In this document: piece by piece, positions 7,709-15,526 of the stretch | Numbering within the stretch: position 1 is the stretch's first letter | Layout of the letters: every line of letters starts with the position of its first letter | NCBI RefSeq assembly: GCF_019219025.1 | Contig: NZ_JAHUWN010000005.1 | Span: forward strand, 124,001 to 188,000 | Length of the DNA stretch: 64,000 bases | Origin: Bacillus sp. sid0103 | GTDB lineage: Bacteria; Bacillota; Bacilli; Bacillales_B; DSM-18226 | Reading direction: 5' to 3' | Position numbers and translations under genes: made by a program | Notes under the pieces: model-generated | Databases searched by the model: none | Seen by the model: only the letters and a program-made list of their open reading frames with translations | Told to the model about the DNA's origin: nothing

Positions 7709-8452
7709 ATGAGTCGAATTGATTGTGTAAAAGATCCACATTTAGCCATTTATCAGGAAGTTGCCCATACGGCGTTACTTCGAAAAATTGTTATTTTTAA
7801 GGAGTTATCACAAAAATCGCTGTCGATTATTGAAAAAAGGATTCAAACGCTGAAGTTGAAAAAAGGGGAACAGATTATTTCTGAGGCTGAGGCGGCCAAG
7901 GGGGTGTACTTTATTCATTCCGGCGCGGTTAAGCTGACGAAGAAGGACGAAAACGGTAATGAAATGATCGTCTGTGTGAAGCAGCAGGGGGATGTGTTTG
8001 CAGAAGCCAGTTTGTTTACAAAGAGGACTGAAACCTATCCAGCAACCGCCACTATGCTTCAGGATGGGTTGATTTTATTCTTGGATAAGCTGGAACTTGA
8101 GCGCGATTTATACAACCAACCGGAGTTATCGATGCAAATGATTAGCTATATGAGCGATGCCTTACGAGAAATGACTGCACAATTAAGAGATGTTGCCCTG
8201 CTTGATGTCTATGCGAAGACCGTTAAGACGTTAGAGCGTCTGGGAAATAAATTTAATAATGGTTTAAATAGATGGGATATTGAGATTCCCTTAACGATTC
8301 AGGAGTTTGCTACTGTCGTGGGAACCTCGAGGGAAAGTGTGAGCCGAGTTTTCTCAAAGTTGAAAAAAGACGGTATCATCGATATGAAGTCGCGGAAGAT
8401 TATTATCCTTGATTGGTGTACGCTTTGTACATTGCTGCATCGGGAATATTAA
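7709..8452 (+). CDS. Crp/Fnr family transcriptional regulator (Fnr-like)
   Basis: A 247-residue regulator with an N-terminal cNMP-type beta-barrel (residues about 25-140, with GVYFIHSGAVKL), a long dimerisation helix and a C-terminal winged helix (LTIQEFATVVGTSRESVSRVF). The recognition helix E-S-V-S-R is the one that reads TGTGA half-sites. The C-terminus has a CxxC pair (DWCTLC); B. subtilis Fnr binds its 4Fe-4S cluster through C-terminal cysteines, so this may be an oxygen sensor, but the third C-terminal cysteine is not evident. The start at ATG 7709 follows AGGTGGTGAG; an upstream GTG at 7697 lies in that site. It is divergent from the nos operon and likely controls it. Confidence 0.88.
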   Translation: MSRIDCVKDPHLAIYQEVAHTALLRKIVIFKELSQKSLSIIEKRIQTLKLKKGEQIISEAEAAKGVYFIHSGAVKLTKKDENGNEMIVCVKQQGDVFAEASLFTKRTETYPATATMLQDGLILFLDKLELERDLYNQPELSMQMISYMSDALREMTAQLRDVALLDVYAKTVKTLERLGNKFNNGLNRWDIEIPLTIQEFATVVGTSRESVSRVFSKLKKDGIIDMKSRKIIILDWCTLCTLLHREY

Positions 8453-8535
8453 TAGGAAAACTGATTTTGGAAAGTTTAAGGACCCATTGATTAGTGATAT
8501 TTAAAACAAAAAAACTACGAGTGGGAATCAAATGA

Positions 8536-9003
8536 CTTATTGGTTACTGTTTGGTCTGAAAAAATGATGGATTGGTCATCATAAGGTCTCTATGGTTACC
8601 GTTAGGCTTGAAAAAATGATGGAACGGTCATCATACGGTTTCTATGGTTACCGTTAGGCTTGAAAAAATGATGGAATGGTAACCATACAATCTCTATGGT
8701 TACCGTTAGGCTTGAAAAAATGATGGAACGGTCATCATACGATCTCTATGGTTACCGTTAGGCTTGAAAAAATGATGGAATGGTCATCATAAGGTCTCTA
8801 TGGTTACCGTTAGGCTTGAAAAAATGATGGAACGGTCATCATAAGGTCTCTATGGTTACCGTTAAGCTTGAAAAAATGATGGAACGGTCATCATAAGGTC
8901 TCTATGGTTACCGTAATGCCTGAAAAAATGATGGAACGGTCATCATAATTTCTCTATAGTTACCGTTACAACTGAAATCCTATGGAATAGGCATCATCCA
9001 CTA
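8536..9003. repeat. Tandem array of nine 52-bp units made of inverted half-sites
   Basis: This gap of about 620 bases between the Fnr-like gene and bshB2 has no supported gene. Units start at 8536, 8588, 8640, 8692, 8744, 8796, 8848, 8900 and 8952, exactly 52 bases apart. Each unit holds CTATGGTTACCGTT and, inverted, AACGGTCATCATA, joined by TGAAAAAATGATG. First and last units are the most degenerate. A second array with the same period and a similar core lies at 29.1 kb. Confidence 0.95.
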
Positions 9004-9077
9004 TGATGATAATCGCAATGAGAGGTAGCTTAATTTTTAACCCTCTAATAATTCACGAAAACATCTGCTAAAAATGA

Positions 9078-9107
9078 AAAAAGCCCTTCGCTGCGAGGGG
9101 CTTTTCG
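9078..9107 (-). terminator. Terminator of yojF-bshB2
   Basis: The stem AAAAGCCCC / GGGCTTTT around TCGCAGCGAA is followed by a T-run on the minus strand, 2 bases after the bshB2 stop. Confidence 0.85.
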
Positions 9108-9108
9108 T

Positions 9109-9780
9109 TTACTTATCAAATTTATACGTCCAAAACCGTTCATTATTAATCCACTTCATCACTTGCGGGTCTTGGTTTTTTAATTTTTCTTCCACACCGC
9201 TGAACATTTGCTCCGTTTGGGAACGGTGGGCTTGGATAGCGGCCAGTTTTGTTTCAGCCACCGGACTAATATTATTGAGGATGTCTGGTTCCCCCAGTTC
9301 ATCTACACAATTATTCGAGAAAGCGACACAGTGTAAGGTTGGCCGCGCGGCTGCAGGCATTTTTTCAACGGCACGAACGACCGCCGCACCAGTGGCATCA
9401 TGGTCTGGATGAACGGAGTAGCCTGGATAAAAAGTAATGATAAGGGAAGGGTTGACTTCCTTGATCAAAGCTAACATCTGATTGGCTAGCTTCTCTTCAT
9501 CTTCAAATTCAATCGTTTTATCGCGGAATCCGAGCATACGCAGGTCTTGAATGCCCAATACTCGAGCAGCTTCCTTCAATTCTTCTTTTCTAATTTTCGG
9601 CAGGTTTTCACGATTGGTAAATGGGGGATTTCCCATGTTGCGTCCCATTTCACCTAAAGTTAAACAGGCATAGGTGACAGGAGTGCCGTTCTGCACATGG
9701 GTCGCAATGGTCCCGGACACACCGAATGCCTCATCATCAGGGTGAGGGAAAACGACCAAAACGCGGCGTTCTTTTTCCAT
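9109..9780 (-). CDS. bshB2: Bacillithiol biosynthesis deacetylase BshB2
   Basis: A 223-residue LmbE/PIG-L family zinc hydrolase. The metal motif HPDDEAF is near residue 12 and the second motif YSVHPDHDATG is near residue 120. BshB enzymes remove the acetyl group from GlcNAc-malate to give GlcN-malate in the synthesis of bacillithiol, the main low-molecular-weight thiol of Bacillus. The B. subtilis ortholog YojG is the BshB2 isozyme and is likewise preceded by yojF. The start follows AAAGGAG. The gene lies 29 bases after yojF on the same strand, so the two form an operon. Confidence 0.93.
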   Translation of the reverse strand: MEKERRVLVVFPHPDDEAFGVSGTIATHVQNGTPVTYACLTLGEMGRNMGNPPFTNRENLPKIRKEELKEAARVLGIQDLRMLGFRDKTIEFEDEEKLANQMLALIKEVNPSLIITFYPGYSVHPDHDATGAAVVRAVEKMPAAARPTLHCVAFSNNCVDELGEPDILNNISPVAETKLAAIQAHRSQTEQMFSGVEEKLKNQDPQVMKWINNERFWTYKFDK

Positions 9781-9809
9781 AAATCATTCTCCTTTCGGGC
9801 ATTGCCTTA

Positions 9810-10157
9810 TTATTCAAAAGGGGTGCTGGAAATCTCCAAGGCAACCGCTAGTTTTCCATTATGGTCGTGACCGGCTAATAATAAGTGATTCTCTTCATCT
9901 ATTTCGTAATGGGTGATACCTTCTGCGTAAATCCAGCCAAGGTTGATCTTTAAACCAACCCGAAACGGGCCATTCCCTGTTATCTTTCCTAATTCATAAC
10001 GGACAAGTGCATTGCGGATAAATGCTCCAGCCGAAAAGAATGATTGATCGTTATGTGATGCATAGGCACCGTTTGTCGTTTCAAGGTGAATATAAACATC
10101 TTTATTCGCAAAGCTGTTGATGGCAGCCTGTGCTCCTTTTACATCAATAGGTTCCAA
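9810..10157 (-). CDS. yojF: YojF family protein (DUF1806)
   Basis: A 115-residue soluble protein of unknown function, conserved next to bshB2 in Bacillus. I place the start at a TTG (10157), giving LEPIDVKGAQ..., because a strong AAAGGAGG lies just upstream. The frame extends further (to 10232), but that region looks non-coding and holds the binding site. Visible features are a compact alpha/beta pattern with NKDVYIHLETT and FRVGLKINLGWIYAEG. Linkage suggests a role connected to bacillithiol, which remains unproven. Confidence 0.85.
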   Translation of the reverse strand: MEPIDVKGAQAAINSFANKDVYIHLETTNGAYASHNDQSFFSAGAFIRNALVRYELGKITGNGPFRVGLKINLGWIYAEGITHYEIDEENHLLLAGHDHNGKLAVALEISSTPFE

Positions 10158-10272
10158 AGTGCAACCTCCTTTCCCTTCATTTATAAAATGATTATGTCTA
10201 TTGTCTATTGTAATTAATAATGTAACTATCATACTAAAATTAGGTAAAAAATGCGAAATCCATGCTTATAAC

Positions 10273-10285
10273 GGTGCCTGACACC
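10273..10285. repeat. Dispersed palindromic motif GGTGCCTGACACC
   Basis: One of about a dozen copies of this 13-bp near-palindrome in the window (also at 12578, 22838, 23958, 23988, 47662, 47692, 56063, 56081, 58944 and three in prmC). Here it abuts the pdxK terminator. Confidence 0.85.
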
Positions 10286-10326
10286 ATAAAAAAAGAAGAG
10301 TCGATCCTTTTGATCGGCTCTTCTTG
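10286..10326 (-). terminator. Terminator of pdxK
   Basis: The arms AAGAAGAGTCGATC and GATCGGCTCTTCTT with a CTTTT loop are followed on the minus strand by a run of seven T residues. Confidence 0.88.
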
Positions 10327-10363
10327 TCAGTCGATAGGCGCTTTAAGGGTCCTATCACCATTC

Positions 10364-11209
10364 TTATTCGACACAGTCCTCACAGTATTCAGTCGTAGCT
10401 TTTGCCGCACTGCGGTAGGCCCCATGCCAGGTAGGACCGACATATTCGTTAAGCCGGAAGCCTTGCTGGATGGCTGCGGTGATAAATTCTTTTGCCACAT
10501 CGACCGCATCATAAACGGATTTTCCTTTAGCTAATTCAGCGGTAATCGCCGATGAATACGTACAGCCTGCCCCATGTGTATAGGTGGTTTCAAATTTTTC
10601 TGACTCGTAGAGCATAAAGTCCTTCCCGTCATAAAGGAGGTCGACTGCTTTTTCTTCGGATTGGAGCTTGCTGCCTCCTTTAATCAACACGAATTTTGCA
10701 CCTTGTTCATGGATTTTTTCGGCTGCTTCCTTCATTTCAACAACCGTACGCGGTGTCTTCATGCCGGCCAGTTGTCCTGCTTCAAATAGATTTGGAGTAA
10801 CCACTAATGAACGTGGCAGCAAAAACTCACGCATCGCATCGGTTGTTTCTGGGCTTAAAACCTCATCTTCCCCTTTACAAACCATAACAGGGTCAATAAC
10901 GACACGCTCCAGTTTGTTTTCATCGATTATACGGGCGGCTAATTGGATAATTTCTACTGTACCAAGCATCCCTGTTTTCATCGCATCAATCCCAATGGAA
11001 AGAATGGTTTCCAACTGCGTCTCAAGCGTATCAACCGCAATCGGGAAAACACTATGGTGCCAGTGGTTTTTCGGATCCATCGTAACAATGGATGTTACTG
11101 CCGTCATTCCGTAGACACCAAGCTCCTGAAATGTTTTTAAGTCTGCTTGCAGGCCCGCCCCGCCGCTTGTATCAGAACCAGCTATGGTCATTACTTTTTT
11201 AATCGTCAT
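10364..11209 (-). CDS. pdxK: Pyridoxine/pyridoxal/pyridoxamine kinase PdxK (ThiD-like ribokinase fold)
   Basis: A 281-residue ribokinase-family enzyme that phosphorylates B6 vitamers to supply pyridoxal phosphate. It has AGSDTSGGAGLQADLKTFQE at the substrate site, DPVMVCKG, and the anion hole THGAGCT with its catalytic residue. It matches B. subtilis PdxK (YwdB), which was first annotated ThiD; the two activities are hard to separate by sequence and a hydroxymethylpyrimidine kinase role is possible. The start follows AAAGGAGGAG. The C-terminal tail with two cysteines (YCEDCVE) is a small extension. It is divergent from the fdhE remnant. Confidence 0.88.
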   Translation of the reverse strand: MTIKKVMTIAGSDTSGGAGLQADLKTFQELGVYGMTAVTSIVTMDPKNHWHHSVFPIAVDTLETQLETILSIGIDAMKTGMLGTVEIIQLAARIIDENKLERVVIDPVMVCKGEDEVLSPETTDAMREFLLPRSLVVTPNLFEAGQLAGMKTPRTVVEMKEAAEKIHEQGAKFVLIKGGSKLQSEEKAVDLLYDGKDFMLYESEKFETTYTHGAGCTYSSAITAELAKGKSVYDAVDVAKEFITAAIQQGFRLNEYVGPTWHGAYRSAAKATTEYCEDCVE

Positions 11210-11250
11210 ATGTACTCCTCCTTTGGTTCATTAGTTCTTTCTTATTATAG

Positions 11251-11661
11251 AACATTTTAATTAATTTAACAGAAATTGCCGCAGAACATGTCTCGAAAAT
11301 TTACCCGGGCGCAGGCTGCCCTGCTTGTGGTGAACCTGTTCGCTTAGCTACTCTTGAAGAGGATGGCAAGAAAGTCATCCATTGCACGCGCTGCCTCGCA
11401 CAATGGAATGCCAAACGCCTCGAATGTGCGCACTGCGGGAATGATGACCATAAAACCATCCTGTTCCTCACGATAGACGGCGATGCGGTTTCCCAAATTC
11501 AAGTTTGCGAAGTTTGTCATGGCTATATTAAAATTATGGATACACGTCAATATATTGAAAAACCATCCGCTGCCTTACTGGATGTACACTCCATCCACTT
11601 GGATTATGTTGCACAGGACAATGGCTATCTGGCAGCGGCCGAGAAAAATGATCTACATTAA
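11251..11661 (+). pseudogene. fdhE: 5'-truncated fdhE (formate dehydrogenase accessory protein) remnant
   Basis: The frame is open from 11251 to TAA at 11661 but contains no ATG, GTG or TTG start near its beginning, and an in-frame TAG sits at 11248. The translated part carries the four cysteine pairs of the FdhE C-terminal rubredoxin-like domain in order: CPAC, CTRC, CAHC and CEVC, ending QDNGYLAAAEKNDLH. Intact FdhE has a long N-terminal helical domain that is missing here. The break lies just upstream of the pdxK promoter region. FdhE helps mature respiratory formate dehydrogenase, and no dehydrogenase genes are in the window, so this looks like a deletion scar. Confidence 0.82.
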
Positions 11662-11676
11662 GAGGGTGCTCGAGTC

Positions 11677-12279
11677 ATGAAGGCTGCGGCCATTATTTTA
11701 TCAGGTGGAAAATCAAGCAGGATGGGCACCAATAAAGCCCTTCTAAAAATAAACGAGAAAACGAATATTGAGAGAATCACAGATACATTAAAGGTGTCGT
11801 TTAGCGATATAATTCTTGTAACCAATCATCCTCGAGAATATCAATTTTTACGACAGAAGATGGTCTCGGATCATTTTCCAGGTAAGGGGCCGTTAGCAGG
11901 AGTTCATGCCGGTTTGCTCGCTTCGCCCTTTGAGACGAACTTCGTTGTCGCATGTGACATGCCATTTGTTTCAGTTGACCTTGCGGAACTGCTTGTAAAA
12001 AAATGCGGCGAATACGATGCCGTCATCCCTGTTATCAATGGAATCCAACACCCATTATTTGCTGTCTTCCAAAAGAGGGTGACCGAGGCGGTTGCACAAC
12101 GTATTGAAACGGGACAACTTCGAATGAAACACCTGCTAGATACATTGAATGTTCTGTATGTAACAGAAAAAGACCTTCAAGCATACAGCAGCATCGATGT
12201 AGAACGAGTCTTTTTTAATATGAATTACCCAAATGAATATGAAGACGCCAAAAAGTGGGCTGGAGCGAAGGATTTGTAA
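11677..12279 (+). CDS. mobA: Molybdenum cofactor guanylyltransferase MobA
   Basis: A 200-residue nucleotidyltransferase that joins GMP to molybdopterin-Mo to make the guanine dinucleotide cofactor. The N-terminal nucleotide-binding motif LSGGKSSRMGTNKALL is complete, followed by GPLAGVHAGL and the metal-binding segment ACDMPF. Length is normal. It starts 15 bases after the fdhE remnant, with GAGGGTGC upstream, and stands first in a molybdenum cofactor block. It acts in the cytoplasm. Confidence 0.93.
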   Translation: MKAAAIILSGGKSSRMGTNKALLKINEKTNIERITDTLKVSFSDIILVTNHPREYQFLRQKMVSDHFPGKGPLAGVHAGLLASPFETNFVVACDMPFVSVDLAELLVKKCGEYDAVIPVINGIQHPLFAVFQKRVTEAVAQRIETGQLRMKHLLDTLNVLYVTEKDLQAYSSIDVERVFFNMNYPNEYEDAKKWAGAKDL

Positions 12280-12345
12280 GAGCGAAAAAACCTCCACTTA
12301 TTTAAAGTTTCACGATCTAGGGGGGAAAAGAGGAACCATGCAAAT

Positions 12346-12894
12346 TTGCTTGACCCCGGTACAAAGGAATACAATATCTTATATGTAAACAAACTATTAG
12401 CCGGTCAAGATGTGATGCTCTATCCATTTTTAAAAAGAAAACAAGGCTGGATTCTGCCAAAAGGCAATCCCCTTGGAATTGAGTCAGCCCGAGACCTAGT
12501 TCGCGTCAATGCGAATTTCATCAACCGCCAAAAAGGAGCGGGGACCCGGATCCTTTTTGATCTCTTATTGGAGGAAGGGTGCCTGACACCAGACGATATT
12601 AACGGGTATGACCGCGAAATGTTTTCGCATTTAGCAGTGGCAGAAGTAAAAGGGGACTCTCACGGGGCTGGTCTTGGGATCTATCCGGCCGCAAAGGCGA
12701 TGGACCTCGACTTTGTTCCTGTCGCAGATGAGGAATATGATTTGCTGATGACAAGAAGTTTTTATGAAAGTGAAAGCGGCCAACTGCTGCTAGCGATAAT
12801 CCAATCAACCGACTTCAAAGAGCAGGTTAAAAAAATTGGCGGATACCAAGTGGTCGAAAATGCAGAGCCTAAGTGCTTGGATGTAGAGGTGTAA
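12346..12894 (+). pseudogene. 5'-truncated molybdate/MoeA-type periplasmic-binding-protein domain (COG1910-like)
   Basis: The encoded sequence begins in the middle of the PBP-like domain found in MoeA-PBP fusions and HTH-PBP regulators: LLDPGTKEYNILYVNKLL, then GWILPKGNPLGI, NRQKGAGTRILFD and HLAVAEVKGDSHGAGLGI. Intact relatives have about 150-200 further N-terminal residues (HTH or MoeA plus the first half of the PBP lobe). The frame is open back to 12280 but has no ATG or GTG; an ATG at 12338 with AGAGG upstream is out of frame. A TTG at 12346 could allow translation of a partial protein. It contains a GGTGCCTGACACC copy at 12578-12590. Confidence 0.72.
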
Positions 12895-12899
12895 TCAGG

Positions 12900-13364
12900 A
12901 TGATGTATGAAATCTCAAAGGAACCGATCGATATTCAAACGGTAATTGATAAGGTTGTAAAGCGCAATGCTGGTGCGATTACAACGTTTATTGGCACGGT
13001 TCGGGAATTAACAAAGGGTAAAAAAACATTGTATTTAATCTATGAAGCGTACGAAGCGATGGCGGTCAAGAAACTGGCGCAAATCGGCCAGGAAATCGAA
13101 CAGCGCTGGGAGGGTTCATGCGTAGCCATTACCCACCGAGTGGGTCGTTTAGATATCACCGATGTGGCCGTTGTGATTGCTGTTTCGACGCCGCACCGTG
13201 CGGATGCCTATGATGCCAACCGTTATGCAATTGAACGGATTAAAGAAATTGTCCCGATTTGGAAGAAAGAGCACTGGGAAGAAGGCGAAGCGTGGATAGG
13301 CAATCAGCGCGAAACAGTAGCCTATCCGAGCGGCAAACCGGAGGAGGGTGACCTAAATGAATAA
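12900..13364 (+). CDS. moaE: Molybdopterin synthase large subunit MoaE
   Basis: A 154-residue catalytic subunit of molybdopterin synthase, which with thiocarboxylated MoaD converts cyclic pyranopterin to molybdopterin. Family features are GAITTFIGTVRE near residue 20, HRVGRLDITDVAVVIAV with the conserved glycine and the IWKKEHWEEGEAWIG lysine-containing segment. The start at ATG 12900 follows AGAGGTG inside the end of the preceding remnant; ATG 12903 is an equal alternative. The stop overlaps the moaD start by 8 bases, so the two are coupled. Confidence 0.94.
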   Translation: MMYEISKEPIDIQTVIDKVVKRNAGAITTFIGTVRELTKGKKTLYLIYEAYEAMAVKKLAQIGQEIEQRWEGSCVAITHRVGRLDITDVAVVIAVSTPHRADAYDANRYAIERIKEIVPIWKKEHWEEGEAWIGNQRETVAYPSGKPEEGDLNE

Positions 13365-13590
13365 AGTGTTGTTTTTTGCCCATTTACGTGACGCGGTCGG
13401 CGAAGAGTTTCTTTCTGTCGAGGCGAGTGGAAAAACGGTGGCAGAATTAAAAGCGGAATTAGCAGCTAAATACAACCTGCCCAACATGGACACCGTAATG
13501 ACGGCCGTCAATGAAGAGTTTGCTGCGAACGATGAAGTGATCCAGTCTAGTGATGAAATCGCCTTTATTCCGCCAGTAAGCGGGGGCTGA
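13357..13590 (+). CDS. moaD: Molybdopterin synthase sulfur carrier subunit MoaD
   Basis: A 77-residue beta-grasp (ubiquitin-like) protein ending in PPVSGG. The terminal glycine is adenylated by MoeB and converted to a thiocarboxylate that donates sulfur to MoaE. Starts within moaE (8-base overlap) with GGAGGGTGA upstream. Confidence 0.94.
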   Translation: MNKVLFFAHLRDAVGEEFLSVEASGKTVAELKAELAAKYNLPNMDTVMTAVNEEFAANDEVIQSSDEIAFIPPVSGG

Positions 13591-13619
13591 TTGTCCTAAT
13601 TGGCGGAGGAATCCTTGTA

Positions 13620-13711
13620 TCCGCAAGTAAAACAATGAATCCTCAAATAAAAAGAATCGATTCGCAATAAAACCAATGAGTCCGCAAATGAAATGGGAAA
13701 ATTCGCAAATA
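13620..13711. repeat. Short direct repeats, 20-21 bp period, core T(C/T)CGCAAATAAAA
   Basis: Five degenerate copies start at 13620, 13640, 13661, 13681 and 13702. Each has a conserved T(C/T)CGCAA(A/G)T core followed by an A-rich and variable half. They fill the moaD-moeB gap. Confidence 0.85.
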
Positions 13712-13712
13712 G

Positions 13713-13737
13713 CTCGCCGTTTGGCGAGTTTTCTTTT
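13713..13737 (+). terminator. Terminator after moaED
   Basis: The stem CTCGCC / GGCGAG with GTTT loop is followed by TTTTCTTTT. Confidence 0.75.
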
Positions 13738-13753
13738 AGAAAGGGGATAAGGT

Positions 13754-14773
13754 ATGAACGAACGTTATTCACGGCAGGTCCTCTTTTCAGGGGTCGGCAC
13801 AGATGGACAAGCAAAGATTGGCAGCAAGCATGTCCTGATTATCGGCGCGGGGGCGTTAGGGTCAGGAAGTGCAGAGGTGCTGGCCCGAGCCGGTGTCGGC
13901 AAGATTACGATTATTGACCGAGATTATGTAGAGGCCAGCAACCTGCAGCGCCAGCAGCTCTATACAGAAGAGGATGTCGCCGAGAAACTTCCAAAGGCAG
14001 CAGCGGCCGAAAAACGGTTGCGTACGATTAACTCGGCTGTGGAAGTGGTTTCGATCATTGGCGACGCCACGCCAGCATTGCTGGAGGAATTAGTTCCTGG
14101 CGTCGATGTGATGATGGATGCGACAGATAACTTCGAAACCCGGATGGCGATGAATGATGTCTCACAAAAGTACCAGGTTCCGTGGATTTATGGGGCCTGT
14201 GTCGGCAGTTTTGGGATGACGTTTTCGATCATTCCTGGGAAAACCCCATGTCTGAATTGCCTGTTGCGCTCAATCCCACTCCAAGGGATGACCTGCGATA
14301 CAGGCGGGATTATTTCACCAGCCGTCCAAATGGTAATTGCCCATCAAACTGCGGAGGCACTCAAGATGTTGGTCGAGGATTGGGACGCGGTCCGTACTTC
14401 TTTTGTCAGCTTTGATCTTTGGAGAAACCAGTATACTAGTTTAAAAATGACAAAAGCAAAGTTCGCCGGCTGCTTGTCGTGCGGCGAGGAGCGCACCTAT
14501 CCGTATCTCGATCAGGAAAATAGGACGAAAACGACAGTGTTGTGCGGCCGCGACACTGTGCAAATCCGCCCATCGTCTCCTGGTGAGATTTCGTTAGAAC
14601 GCCTCGCAAGTCAGCTTAGCTCACTCGGATATGCGGTAAAGGGCAACCCATATCTAGTGTCTGTCGAGATGGGCGCAGAGCGGATGGTTATTTTCCAAGA
14701 CGGCCGTGCTCTCATTCACGGCACCAAGGATTTAACCCATGCAAAGGCTGTTTACCAGCGTATTCTAGGATAG
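13754..14773 (+). CDS. moeB: MoeB/ThiF family adenylyltransferase
   Basis: A 339-residue E1-like enzyme. The nucleotide-binding motif GAGALGSGSAEVLARAG is at residues 32-48, followed by DYVEASNLQRQ and the adenylation residues MDATDNFETR. Zinc ligands are visible as CLNC and CLSC, and a rhodanese-like catalytic cysteine is not obvious in the C-terminal ~70 residues. MoeB adenylates the C-terminal glycine of MoaD; a closely related ThiF does the same to ThiS. Position next to moaE-moaD favours MoeB. A good AAAGGGG precedes the ATG. Confidence 0.88.
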   Translation: MNERYSRQVLFSGVGTDGQAKIGSKHVLIIGAGALGSGSAEVLARAGVGKITIIDRDYVEASNLQRQQLYTEEDVAEKLPKAAAAEKRLRTINSAVEVVSIIGDATPALLEELVPGVDVMMDATDNFETRMAMNDVSQKYQVPWIYGACVGSFGMTFSIIPGKTPCLNCLLRSIPLQGMTCDTGGIISPAVQMVIAHQTAEALKMLVEDWDAVRTSFVSFDLWRNQYTSLKMTKAKFAGCLSCGEERTYPYLDQENRTKTTVLCGRDTVQIRPSSPGEISLERLASQLSSLGYAVKGNPYLVSVEMGAERMVIFQDGRALIHGTKDLTHAKAVYQRILG

Positions 14774-14777
14774 TTTA

Positions 14778-14807
14778 AGCCGGTACCGTAAATGGTGCGG
14801 TTTTTTT
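14778..14807 (+). terminator. Terminator after moeB
   Basis: Imperfect stem CCGGTACC / GGTGCGG followed by seven T residues. Confidence 0.7.
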
Positions 14808-14978
14808 GCCAAGGCTATTTTCGCATAGATTGTTGTTTTTCGTTTCATTTCGTCGACCCGTATAAGTAGATGCTTCGTGGCATTTTTATAAGAATAGTTG
14901 CGAAAATTGCCTAGAAACATAGTAAATGACCCTCATTAAGATCCAATAGCAATAAAGTTTACGAAAAGAGCCTTTGCC
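14807..14978. mobile_element. MITE-like element, copy A (about 170 bp)
   Basis: The left end GCCAAGGCTATTTTCGCATA and the inverse of the right end (GGCAAAGGCTCTTTTCGTAA) form terminal inverted repeats of about 25 bp with mismatches. The interior (GGGTCATTTACT in the other orientation, TGCCACGAAGC) matches a second copy at 38.7 kb in opposite orientation. No coding capacity. Confidence 0.75.
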
Positions 14979-14989
14979 AATAATCGACG

Positions 14990-15005
14990 TGTTTCACGTG
15001 AAACA
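14990..15005. other. parS site (ParB/Spo0J binding)
   Basis: TGTTTCACGTGAAACA is a 16-bp palindrome fitting the B. subtilis parS consensus TGTTNCACGTGAAACA at every position. It lies in the non-coding leader of ywdI. ParB loads here, spreads and recruits SMC for origin segregation. Confidence 0.93.
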
Positions 15006-15095
15006 ATGGAAATCCTGTCGAAGTGTTTGCCACTCGAAAAAAGGGTCATACTCATGTAGAATAGAAACGAGACTGAAATTAGAGGTGCTTGACAA

Positions 15096-15419
15096 GTGAA
15101 TATATCTGTCCAAAAACTATTAGCGAAAATAGAAGAGGAATTGAAGTTGGCAAAAAGCAGCGCAAAGGAAGAAAGTTTGCGGGAAAAGGTATACTCTATT
15201 AAAATATTGTGCGAGCTTCTGCTAGACGAAAAGCCCGCACTGAAAAACGAGGTTCCAGTCACACCCATGCCTGCCGTTCAGCCTGCTATCTCGTACCAGG
15301 CCTTTCAACAGCCTGTGATGAACCAACCGCTGATCCAACAACCAGCAGCACAACTGCAGCAACCGAAAAAACTTGACATGGAAGACGAAGCGAATGGGGA
15401 TTCCTTATTTGATTTTTAA
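15096..15419 (+). CDS. ywdI: YwdI family protein
   Basis: A 107-residue protein of unknown function conserved in Bacillus at this position. It has an N-terminal helical, charged segment (residues 1-50, KIEEELKLAKSSAKEESLREKV) and a proline/glutamine-rich low-complexity region, ending in acidic residues (DMEDEANGDSLFDF). The start is GTG at 15096 with AGAGGTGC upstream. It precedes ywdK as in B. subtilis. Confidence 0.85.
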   Translation: MNISVQKLLAKIEEELKLAKSSAKEESLREKVYSIKILCELLLDEKPALKNEVPVTPMPAVQPAISYQAFQQPVMNQPLIQQPAAQLQQPKKLDMEDEANGDSLFDF

Positions 15420-15526
15420 TAAAAGGCTATGTTAATGCTCATAGATGATTCAACCACTATGTTGAATGGAGCGGAAATCAACAGACTAGTTTAAAGTGCA
15501 CAATAAAAAAAGGGGGATATTTTTAC

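Noticed and set aside
11344..11550. Minus-strand 68-codon frame over the fdhE remnant
   Set aside because: The plus strand carries four CxxC pairs of FdhE in order; the opposite frame is a shadow.
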